Source: Candidatus Bathyarchaeota archaeon (GTDB taxonomy: Archaea; Thermoproteota; Bathyarchaeia; RBG-16-48-13; GCA-020355125). Taken from it: 9,299 bases of DNA. The first letter of the stretch is position 1, and each line of letters begins with the position of its first letter. Below the pieces are notes generated by a model. That model worked only from the letters and a program-made list of their open reading frames with translations. It did not search any database and was not told the DNA's origin. The stretch lies in contig DAOVBJ010000023.1 in assembly GCA_030670615.1 (NCBI GenBank), positions 1 through 9,299 on the forward strand, given 5' to 3'. Shown one piece after another: positions 1-5,388 of this stretch. A program made the position numbers and the translations under genes.

Positions 1-413
1 GCACGGCAGCCGCTAAAGGATCCCCTTTTGCCTTCCGTTGCAGGGATAGCTGAGGGAGCCATCGGCTCCACGCCTGTGAGCCCTGAATTACTGCTGGCGC
101 CGCCGTGACTGATCTGCGCGACGATTATGCCACCTATATCATGTACCGCGTTGACCATTTCTGTGAGTCCAGGCACTAACGCATCACGATAAATACCCAG
201 TTGACGTGGCGAGGCTTGTCCATCTGAGAGGACGTAGGCGTGCCCTGACACGATTAATCCGACGCCGCCTTTTGCCAAGTCTACCACGTGTCTGATGAGT
301 TTCGAGGTGACGCCTCCATCTTCATGGGCCATGCGTGTTCCCGTTGCGGAGCGTACAAATCGATTGGTCAATGTCATGTTGTTAATTGAGGTTATGTCAA
401 ATAGATCTTCCAT
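1..413 (-). CDS. NADH:flavin oxidoreductase, old yellow enzyme family (partial, runs off left edge)
   Basis: N-terminal 137 residues of a flavin-dependent oxidoreductase with a TIM-barrel fold; the rest lies beyond the window. The protein begins MEDLFDITSINNMTLTNRFV, the usual opening of the old-yellow-enzyme/2,4-dienoyl-CoA reductase-like family. It continues with RSATGTRMA (about residues 21-29, FMN-contacting region), a GGVGLIVSGHAYV strand (49-61) and QISHGG (100-105), which matches the family motif Q-(L/I)-x-H-(A/G)-G on the flavin face. These enzymes bind FMN and reduce activated C=C bonds with NAD(P)H; members with a C-terminal half also carry FAD and an iron-sulfur cluster, and that half cannot be seen here. 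The ATG at 413-411 is preceded by AAAGGAGTTG, a good Shine-Dalgarno sequence about 8-10 nt upstream, so the start is secure. The substrate cannot be assigned. The family call is confident. Confidence 0.88.
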   Translation of the reverse strand, partial: MEDLFDITSINNMTLTNRFVRSATGTRMAHEDGGVTSKLIRHVVDLAKGGVGLIVSGHAYVLSDGQASPRQLGIYRDALVPGLTEMVNAVHDIGGIIVAQISHGGASSNSGLTGVEPMAPSAIPATEGKRGSFSGCR

Positions 414-470
414 ATTTTTTCAACTCCTTTATTCTTCGATGTGTTTGTAACTCTCTTAATTAAATGGTTG

Positions 471-490
471 TTATATATCTAATTTATAGT
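471..490 (-). promoter_or_regulatory. Putative TATA-box promoter of the flavin oxidoreductase gene
   Basis: On the minus strand this A/T block reads CTATAAATTAGATATATAA, a likely archaeal TATA element. A start of transcription about 25 nt downstream would fall near 450, leaving a leader of roughly 35 nt that contains the AAAGGAG ribosome binding site. A promoter for the plus-strand gene remnant at 533 could share the same A/T-rich block. Confidence 0.4.
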
Positions 491-532
491 CAGCTTCTCG
501 TAGCAATCGCAAAATGGTCTAACGAATAAAGG

Positions 533-671
533 GTGAACAAAAACCCGATTTTAGTTACTGGGGGGCACCGGTTATATCGGTGCAGAGACTGTTCACCTCT
601 TATGCAAGAACCGTGGAGAGAAACTCGTCTGTTTGACATCAACCCCTCTACTCAGCTTACTAGCTATTTAG
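533..671 (+). pseudogene. Frameshifted, truncated remnant of an NAD-dependent epimerase/dehydratase (SDR family)
   Basis: From GTG at 533 the reading gives VNKNPILVTGG. After a run of six G (560-565) it must slip by one base to continue as TGYIGAETVHLLCKNRGEKLVCL, ending at TAG 669-671. Together these make the N-terminal Rossmann beta-alpha-beta of an extended or atypical SDR, with the glycine motif TGGTGYIG that binds NAD(P). Five G in the run would restore one frame, so a single-base insertion in the homopolymer explains the break. Only about 40-45 codons remain, whereas such enzymes are usually near 300 residues, and a tRNA gene on the opposite strand begins 20 bases later. Homology probably fades after codon 35, where the sequence turns into CTAG-rich DNA like that beside the recombinase gene. 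No function is expected. A sequencing error in the G run would remove the frameshift but not the truncation. Confidence 0.62.
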
Positions 672-690
672 CTTTATTTACGAAAAATTG

Positions 691-788
691 TGGTGGGCCG
701 GGAGAGATTTGAACTCTCGACCGCACGGTTTCTCCATCCAGCTGAGGATTTATCAGCCGTGTGCTCCACCAAACTGAGCTACCAGCCC
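691..788 (-). tRNA. tRNA-Ile (anticodon GAU), with a 21-nt intron and encoded CCA
   Basis: On the minus strand a full cloverleaf can be drawn. The acceptor stem is GGGCTGG (788-782) with CCGGCCC, containing one U-G pair. Positions 8-9 are TA. The D-arm stem is GCTC/GAGC. The anticodon stem is CACGG/CCGTG. The variable loop is CGGTC, and the T-arm is GAGAG-TTCAAAT-CTCTC. The discriminator is A and CCA is encoded at 693-691. Removing 21 nt after position 37 leaves the loop CTGATAA with anticodon GAU (754-752), the typical isoleucine loop. Archaea often interrupt tRNA genes at 37/38, which agrees with the position. Without the CCA the gene spans 694-788. It lies between the SDR remnant and the palindrome-rich recombinase flank. 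tRNA genes are common integration targets, but no duplicated tRNA fragment is visible here. Confidence 0.95.
730..750 (-). other. tRNA-Ile intron at position 37/38
   Basis: The 21-nt insert reads A-ATCC-TCAGCT-GGAT-GGAG-AA on the minus strand. ATCC pairs with GGAT around a six-base loop (outer helix). The flanks give three-base bulges TA|A and AA|A at the two splice sites, the spacing expected of a bulge-helix-bulge motif for the archaeal splicing endonuclease. The central helix is weak: exon CTGA (positions 32-35) faces intron GGAG, and only C-G and U-A pair. The boundaries come from this geometry and from the need for a seven-base loop with a GAU anticodon. Confidence 0.8.
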
Positions 789-1189
789 CTCTATTGTGCA
801 ATAAGGTAAGATTAATATCGCTTTTTGTTATAAACCATACATTTACCTCTTAAGCATATCAGGAAAGCCCTTCAGGGAAGTCATTAAGTGACGCGTCCTG
901 TCATAGTTATCTAGCTAGCTACTTGACAAATTTGTAAACCTTAATTCGTCTTGTATTTCCCTCACAGATAAATAAACACTTCTCTTATAACTTTATAGAT
1001 GGCTAGCTTAGACTGTAAATACTTCTCTTTGAAGGAAGAACAGTTTTCTGCTGAGAGACTCATCAGTAGCTAGCTAGTAGTAATTATGGAATTCTTCCAA
1101 TGAAATAGCTAGCTTAGCTAGATTCTAAATTCATAATAATTCATTAGCAAAATATGGATTAGTTAATGTCTTAGAAACTTCAGCGCGCG
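789..1189. repeat. Non-coding tract with repeated GCTAGC palindromes beside the recombinase gene
   Basis: No convincing coding sequence is seen in these 401 bases. The tract contains the palindrome GCTAGC at 914-919, 1002-1007, 1069-1074 and 1108-1113, mostly extended to (C)TAGCTAGC(T). GCTAGCTTAG occurs twice as a direct repeat, at 1002-1011 and 1108-1117. A related site lies in the recombinase promoter at 2483-2492. I found GCTAGC nowhere else in the window. A second small direct repeat with one mismatch, TAAACACTTCTCT/TAAATACTTCTCT, is at about 974-986 and 1017-1029. The arrangement suggests binding sites for a dimeric protein, possibly recombinase or regulator sites. That role is an inference; the repeats themselves are directly visible. 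Confidence 0.6.
809..836 (-). promoter_or_regulatory. Putative promoter of tRNA-Ile
   Basis: Upstream of the tRNA on the minus strand are two TATA-like elements: TTTATAAC (about 828-835) and, preceded by A-rich AAAAAGC that could serve as a BRE, GATATTAATC (about 810-819). The second is centred some 27 bases from the mature tRNA 5' end and is the better placed. Which is used cannot be decided from sequence. Confidence 0.35.
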
Positions 1190-1196
1190 CTAATCC
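1156..1196. repeat. Inverted repeat and GC palindrome at the 3' end of the recombinase gene
   Basis: GGATTAG (1156-1162) and CTAATCC (1190-1196) are perfect 7-base inverted repeats. The right arm includes the stop codon of the recombinase gene (minus strand). Next to it AGCGCGCGCT (1182-1191) is a perfect 10-base palindrome. Either could fold in the mRNA and mark the transcript end, but no U-run follows the GC-rich element, so a terminator role is only a possibility. Confidence 0.4.
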
Positions 1197-2455
1197 AGCT
1201 TCTTGAGTTTCCTTCTTAGCACTGCTCTGAACTCGGGATCCTCGAACAGCTTATTCATAACGCCATCGCTCTCCTGCCTGGCCTCAACGACTCCATTGAT
1301 TCTTTCTCTGAGAGCCCGGTTTTCCTCTCGCAGAGCCTCCATTTCCTCTTTTACTCCTCGAAGCCCCCCAATCTCTTCCTCGAGGTGGGTTATCCGGTTA
1401 ACGCTCATTCTTTCCCAGAAACCCTTCAAATACTCTTTCTCAACGAAATCAATGTCATGATAGTCAAAATACGAGGTCTTAGACCCTGGAAGCTTATGTC
1501 CCATCAGCACCTCGCCAATATCGTTGTCAAGTCCACCTTTGTAAAGGGTCTTTCGAAAGGCCTTACGCAGACAATGGGTCCAAATGGTCTCGGGACGTAT
1601 TCCTATCTGCTTCGCCATGTTCTTCACGACTTCAATTAAATGCATTGAGCTTATGGGTCTATCTTGGCTAGTGGTGCCCTCAGTCACAAAGACAGGGTCA
1701 CCATCCCCTGGAACCCATCCATCTCTTTTCCTCGCATCAAGATATCCTCGGAGGGCCTCACCCGCTTCCTTATGCAGGAAGGTATAGTAGAAGCCAACGC
1801 CATACCGAGACAGTTTTCGGTCCACCGCACAATCGTTAACCCCTCTCGACCGATACGCTAAAACCTTGATTCTTACTGGGACTTTAACTTCTGGCCAAAG
1901 CTGCTCCTTGAAAATCCCATATCTCCAAGAACACAGACAGGACGCCCGAACCCCGCTCTGCCACAAACACAATAGAATAGCCCTCTCCCGCAACTGCTGC
2001 CTGAAACCCTTATCAGGAACCGCATCAACCATCCGATAAATATCCTCACGAGTCGGAATACATTCGCTACCAAGCTTCTTCTGTATTCGTTTTAAGAGCA
2101 TCCCCCGCTCAGAACGATTGAAGCCGACCTCCCTCCCATTAACCTCTAAAAACCGCTTCACAACATAAAAGATTCTTCTCGACGTCGCATACTTCTCCTC
2201 GCCTACCTTTTGCAGACAAGCCCTCTTAATACAGCTCTTAACATCTTCATCACTAAGACCCAAGAACTCTTCAGGACCCTTATCAACAAACTCCAAGAAC
2301 CACCTTAGAAAATGAAGTTGCCCACCTCGCGCGCTTTCAGGCCAACTCTTAGCAAAAAGCTGGACCACATCACTCTTCAACAGAAAGCTGTAATTAGGCT
2401 CCCTCGCCTTCCACCAACCAAACTCACCCCGATCACTAACGCCACTCGCTTCCAT
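1190..2455 (-). CDS. Tyrosine recombinase / phage-type integrase with C-terminal coiled coil
   Basis: A 421-residue tyrosine recombinase that would cut and rejoin DNA through a phosphotyrosine link. Residues about 20-130 form an N-terminal core-binding region. The catalytic domain shows Arg170 (SGVRAS), a candidate beta-hairpin Lys197 (RIKVLAYRSRG), HxxR at His294-Arg297 (THCLRKAF), His320 (LMGHKLPGS) and nucleophile Tyr329 in TSYFDYHD, nine residues after His320 as usual. The GHKLPGS...YFDYHD wording resembles integrases of archaeal mobile elements more than chromosomal XerA. Residues about 352-390 are a heptad-like coiled coil rich in Glu and Arg, which could mediate multimerisation. The ATG at 2455 follows AAGGAT with a 10-nt gap. 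No other phage or plasmid gene is visible nearby, so this may be a lone relic or the end of a decayed element. The GCTAGC tracts on both sides are plausible binding or regulatory sites. All catalytic residues appear intact. Confidence 0.93.
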   Translation of the reverse strand: MEASGVSDRGEFGWWKAREPNYSFLLKSDVVQLFAKSWPESARGGQLHFLRWFLEFVDKGPEEFLGLSDEDVKSCIKRACLQKVGEEKYATSRRIFYVVKRFLEVNGREVGFNRSERGMLLKRIQKKLGSECIPTREDIYRMVDAVPDKGFRQQLRERAILLCLWQSGVRASCLCSWRYGIFKEQLWPEVKVPVRIKVLAYRSRGVNDCAVDRKLSRYGVGFYYTFLHKEAGEALRGYLDARKRDGWVPGDGDPVFVTEGTTSQDRPISSMHLIEVVKNMAKQIGIRPETIWTHCLRKAFRKTLYKGGLDNDIGEVLMGHKLPGSKTSYFDYHDIDFVEKEYLKGFWERMSVNRITHLEEEIGGLRGVKEEMEALREENRALRERINGVVEARQESDGVMNKLFEDPEFRAVLRRKLKKLD

Positions 2456-2465
2456 TTTACATAAA

Positions 2466-2502
2466 ATCCTTGATAAAAAATGGCTAGCTAGCTATATATA
2501 AA
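2466..2502 (-). promoter_or_regulatory. Promoter, possible operator and ribosome binding site of the recombinase gene
   Basis: Reading the minus strand, TTTATATATAGC (2502-2491) is a strong TATA box. It is fused directly to the palindromic tract AGCTAGCTAGCC (2493-2482), and AAGGAT (2471-2466) lies 10 nt before the ATG. A transcription start about 25 bases after the TATA box would fall near 2470, so the GCTAGC tract sits between TATA and start, where a bound protein would block polymerase. Because the same palindrome recurs beyond the gene's 3' end, autoregulation by the recombinase or by an unlinked repressor is possible. Confidence 0.55.
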
Positions 2503-2777
2503 TGTTACACACGGCTATAAATATAAAGTTCCTATGTTTACTTCGGGTTGGGTTGGAAGAGGTTTTTGACTCATGACCATGCCTTCTTGTAGTCTGTGTA
2601 AATACGATACACATAATTTAACTTTTTGAATAGCGTCTTCTACCCTTGAACAGTGAGGCGGCTGAATTGTTATGGAGTCCGCAAAGAGATATCTAAATAA
2701 GGCTTTAATGAATATGAAGAAAATGTAGGGGAAATCCGAGAACTTTGATCCACCAATCCATCCCTGAAAAACCACTG
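2503..2777. other. Intergenic region between recombinase and kae1; probable kae1 promoter
   Basis: No supported gene. A second A/T element, CTATAAATATAAAG (2514-2527), could serve either direction. Closer to kae1, ATCTAAATAAGG (about 2691-2702) is a weak TATA candidate that would start transcription near 2720-2728. Fragments on both strands are open for short stretches, including an 18-codon ATG reading frame at 2672-2728, but none resembles a known protein. Confidence 0.35.
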
Positions 2778-3755
2778 ATGTGCTTGGGCATCGAGTCAAC
2801 AGCTCATACCGTGGGCGTGGCCTTAGCTTCTTCCAAGGGAGAAATCTTAACAAATGTAAACGCGGTGTATACTGCCCCCATGGGGCAGGGCATACATCCC
2901 CGGGAAGCAGCTCAACATCACTGCGAAGTAATACCAATAGTGTTAAGAAGAGTCATCGACAACCTTGATGGTTTAGATGCTGTGGATTGTATCGCCTTTT
3001 CCACTGGACCGGGGTTGGGTCCTGTTCTTCGCACTGGAGCCACGTTTGCGCGGGCGTTAGCTCTTTGGCTTGAAAAGCCCCTTGTCCCCGTTCACCACGC
3101 CATTGGCCACATTGAGATCGCGAGTCTCATGACGGGGGCGGAGGATCCCTTGGTGCTACTTGTTTCCGGGGGACACACATCCATAGCAGCTTTTGGCGAC
3201 GGGTTTTGGCGTGTCTACGGGGAGACTGAGGACATTACCCTCGGCAATCTGTTAGACGTTTTCGCAAGGGAAGCAGGGCTTTCGTTTCCAGGGGGAGCCG
3301 TGATTGAAGACTTAGCGAAGAAGGGGCAGAACTACATTGAACTTCCATATGTGGTGAAGGGAAACGATGTATCGTATTCCGGTTTGCTGACAGCGGCTTT
3401 GAAGAGACTTAAGGAAGGACATGGGATTGAAGATGTTTGCTTCTCCTTGCAAGAAGTTGCCTTTTCAATGCTCACTGAAGCCACCGAGAGGGCCTTAGCC
3501 CACACCGAACGAAAGGAGGTGCTCGTGACTGGTGGCGTCGCTGCAAATGAACGGCTTCAGAGCATGATCGACAGCATTTCCCGAGATCATGGGGTCGAAG
3601 CCTATGTGGTTCCCAAGGAGTATAGTGGGGACAGCGGTGCTCAAATTGCTTGGACCGGAATTTTAGCGTTTCAGAGCGGAGTCCAGGTTGATGTGGAAAA
3701 AAGCTTCGTCAAGCCAAAGTGGCGCTTAGATCAGGTTAGGATTCCTTGGCGTTGA
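2778..3755 (+). CDS. kae1: Kae1, catalytic subunit of the KEOPS tRNA t6A37 threonylcarbamoyltransferase
   Basis: Kae1 (TsaD/OSGEP family) transfers threonylcarbamoyl from TC-AMP to A37 of ANN-decoding tRNAs, in the cytoplasm, as part of KEOPS with Bud32, Cgi121 and Pcc1. From ATG 2778 the protein is 325 residues, normal for the family, and opens MCLGIESTAHTVGVAL, the expected N-terminus. Visible motifs are GIHPREAAQHH (38-48), metal ligands His107 and His111 in VHHAIGH, SGGHTS (130-135), DNLLDVFAREAGL-like GNLLDVFAREAG (156-167), VTGGVAANERL (250-260) and Asp285 in SGDSGAQ. The third metal-site residue, Tyr in well-studied archaeal Kae1 (LYVSGGN), is Leu128 here, as in bacterial TsaD. An in-frame TTG at 2745 would add 11 residues (ORF 2745-3755), with GGGG upstream; I prefer the ATG because it restores the family N-terminus. 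The gene is separate from bud32, not fused, and its end comes 11 bases before the bud32 ATG. Confidence 0.95.
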   Translation: MCLGIESTAHTVGVALASSKGEILTNVNAVYTAPMGQGIHPREAAQHHCEVIPIVLRRVIDNLDGLDAVDCIAFSTGPGLGPVLRTGATFARALALWLEKPLVPVHHAIGHIEIASLMTGAEDPLVLLVSGGHTSIAAFGDGFWRVYGETEDITLGNLLDVFAREAGLSFPGGAVIEDLAKKGQNYIELPYVVKGNDVSYSGLLTAALKRLKEGHGIEDVCFSLQEVAFSMLTEATERALAHTERKEVLVTGGVAANERLQSMIDSISRDHGVEAYVVPKEYSGDSGAQIAWTGILAFQSGVQVDVEKSFVKPKWRLDQVRIPWR

Positions 3756-3766
3756 GGACGATCTCT

Positions 3767-4396
3767 ATGCTGGTGAGGAAGGGGGCGGAAGCCAATCTCT
3801 ACTTGGAAGATTGGTATGGCCTCAAGGTGATTAAAAAGGTACGAATTCCTAAACCCTATCGCCTTCGTCAAATAGATAACGAAATACGTCGAAGCAGAAC
3901 CATACATGAAGCCCAAATCATGAGTGACGCGAAACGGGCAGGCGTTCCCACGCCAATTATCTACCTCATCGATGTGAAACGAACCTCCATCGTCATGGAG
4001 TACATTGAGGGCCAGCGAGTTAAAGAAATTCTAAACCTCCTCCCCAGTAAAGAACGTAAGATGCTTTGCAAACGAATTGGAGGGTTAATAGGACAATTAC
4101 ACGGGAAGGGGATAATTCATGGAGATTTAACGACGTCAAACATGATTCTGGGTCAAAATGAAAAGATCTTCTTCATAGACTTTGGGCTCGCAGAATACTC
4201 CGCGGAAGTGGAAAAACGGGGTGTAGACATACACCTGATGAAGCGGGCTCTTGAAAGCACTCATTACCACCACGCAAAGGAATGTTTTACCTCCATCATA
4301 GCGGGATATACAATTGAAGTTACCAGTAAAAACGCTGAAGAAGTGGTTAAACGGGTCAGAGAGATAGTCCAACGAGGTAGATACTCTGGTACCTGA
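3767..4396 (+). CDS. bud32: Bud32, KEOPS kinase/ATPase subunit
   Basis: A small atypical protein kinase (piD261/PRPK family) that works as an ATPase with Kae1 in t6A synthesis. The 209-residue protein opens MLVRKGAEANLYLEDW, the usual Bud32 start. Motifs are the lysine-rich VIKKVRIPKPYR (21-32, containing the ATP-binding Lys), VMEYIEG (76-82), the catalytic loop HGDLTTSNM (118-126, Asp120 and Asn125), the metal-binding DFG (138-140) and the C-terminal RGVDIHLMKRALESTH region. The lack of a long activation segment and a C-lobe is typical of the family. ATG 3767 is preceded by GAGG (3754-3757) at a 9-nt gap; that site overlaps the kae1 stop codon, pointing to coupled translation. An in-frame TTG at 3746 would overlap kae1 but has weaker support. 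Confidence 0.95.
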   Translation: MLVRKGAEANLYLEDWYGLKVIKKVRIPKPYRLRQIDNEIRRSRTIHEAQIMSDAKRAGVPTPIIYLIDVKRTSIVMEYIEGQRVKEILNLLPSKERKMLCKRIGGLIGQLHGKGIIHGDLTTSNMILGQNEKIFFIDFGLAEYSAEVEKRGVDIHLMKRALESTHYHHAKECFTSIIAGYTIEVTSKNAEEVVKRVREIVQRGRYSGT

Positions 4397-4420
4397 CTTA
4401 AACACTGAGTGTGAAGAATT

Positions 4421-5014
4421 CTGACTGAGACAAGAAGATCAACAAAACGTAAAGTCGTCTTTGCCACAGGCAATAGTCACAAGCTTCGTGAAGTAGAGTC
4501 CATTCTGAAAGATTATCCAATAATCATAGAGCAGAGAAACATGAAGGGACCAGAAATCCAATCCGAAGACCTGAACGAAATCGCAAAAACCAGTGTCGTC
4601 TGGACCGTGAAAAAAAGTGGCTGCCCGACATTCGTAGAAGACGCAGGGCTCTTCGTAGCGGCTCTGAGGGGATTTCCCGGAGCCTTCACCAGCTATGCGT
4701 ATAACACACTTGGGAAGAAAGGGTTACTCAAGCTCCTAGATGGCGTGAAAAATCGAAGGGCCGTCTTCAAATCCGCCATTGCATATTGCTCATCTCGCCA
4801 AAAGCCAATCTGTTTTACAGGTGAAGTACACGGAAACATCTCCCTCAAAATAAGAGGTGTCCATGGCTTCGGCTTCGATCCCATTTTTGAACCCGATGAC
4901 GTTAGAGGTAAAACCTTTGGAGAGTTGGGCGACGACGAGAAGAACCGTTATTCCCATAGAGCTCTTGCGGTTAGAAGATTCGCAGAGTGGCTTCTGACTC
5001 ATGGCGTAGATTAA
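4421..5014 (+). CDS. rdgB: XTP/dITP diphosphatase, Ham1/RdgB family (non-standard start)
   Basis: Hydrolyses non-canonical purine triphosphates (XTP, ITP, dITP) to monophosphate and pyrophosphate, keeping the nucleotide pool clean. Numbered from CTG 4421 the product has 197 residues, normal for the family: ATGNSHK (15-21, substrate and metal binding), FVEDAGL (71-77, Asp74 general base), FPGAFTSY (85-92), FGFDPIF (150-156) and SHR (178-180). The first ATG in the frame is at 4541, codon 41, and starting there would remove the whole ATGNSHK strand. The frame is open back to 4415 (TGA at 4412-4414) and contains no ATG, GTG or TTG before 4541; ATT 4418 and CTG 4421 are the only near-cognate candidates. 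CTG would give MTETRRSTKRKVVF, a natural-looking N-terminus. No strong Shine-Dalgarno sequence is seen. The start lies 24 bases after the bud32 stop, so coupling from upstream is likely. The family call is firm and the start uncertain. Confidence 0.92.
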   Translation: MTETRRSTKRKVVFATGNSHKLREVESILKDYPIIIEQRNMKGPEIQSEDLNEIAKTSVVWTVKKSGCPTFVEDAGLFVAALRGFPGAFTSYAYNTLGKKGLLKLLDGVKNRRAVFKSAIAYCSSRQKPICFTGEVHGNISLKIRGVHGFGFDPIFEPDDVRGKTFGELGDDEKNRYSHRALAVRRFAEWLLTHGVD

Positions 5015-5037
5015 ACGAGTTGATTACGTGGTGTCAA

Positions 5038-5072
5038 TGGAGTGTACTGACTCCAAAATATTTCCTTTTTTT
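5038..5072 (+). terminator. Probable terminator after the kae1-bud32-rdgB cluster
   Basis: TGGAGT (5038-5043) pairs perfectly with ACTCCA (5050-5055) around a six-base loop, followed by seven T at 5066-5072 after an A/T-rich spacer. Archaeal transcription ends mainly at T-runs, so the T-tract is the main signal and the hairpin may be incidental. It lies 24-58 bases after the diphosphatase stop codon. Confidence 0.45.
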
Positions 5073-5309
5073 ATCAGCTGCATCAATGCGATGAGTACGA
5101 GGTGAGAACGTGGTTACCCCCCATGAAGCCTAGTGTATGCGAGGAAGACATGGCCTCTTGAGGGGACTTTATCGATAAAATATGGATTGAGTGTTAACGT
5201 TTTTCAGAGAAGAGTTACAAACAATAATAGGATTACACTGATTAACTTAACAATAACCGGCTTCTCGCGTTGACTGGAAGATACGGATATACATTTAGCA
5301 ACTAAAAAC
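5073..5309. other. Intergenic region upstream of rps15, no feature recognised
   Basis: About 240 bases with stops in all frames at short intervals and no tRNA, box C/D pair or convincing repeat. A small hairpin GAGG...CCTC is possible near 5140-5158. Nothing here can be given a function. Confidence 0.4.
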
Positions 5310-5317
5310 TTTATAAG
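5310..5317 (+). promoter_or_regulatory. TATA box of the rps15-GAN transcript
   Basis: TTTATAAG preceded by ACTAAAAAC (possible BRE) is a clear archaeal TATA element. Transcription would start near 5337-5341, giving a leader of about 50 bases before rps15. Confidence 0.6.
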
Positions 5318-5388
5318 AGAATATCGTACCACGTTAACATTTAATATGCGAGTTACCCAAAAGAGAACACGCGTGCGGAGGAATGACG

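Noticed and set aside
2672..2728. 18-codon ATG reading frame just upstream of kae1
   Set aside because: Too short to judge, no ribosome site before it, and it may overlap the kae1 promoter. It could be a leader peptide, but nothing supports this.
2515..2937. 140-codon open frame on the minus strand overlapping kae1
   Set aside because: Half of it is antisense to conserved kae1 sequence, it resembles no known family, and its ATG lies inside kae1. The part in 2515-2740 is open but has no start with a ribosome site.
5038..5140. Possible small RNA gene after the diphosphatase
   Set aside because: Only a six-base hairpin and a T-run are visible, better read as a terminator; no conserved RNA motif found.
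1150..5188. Twelve-base match AAAATATGGATT at 1149-1160 and 5177-5188 as a possible att pair
   Set aside because: A few 12-base matches are expected by chance in 9.3 kb, and the flanks do not extend the match.
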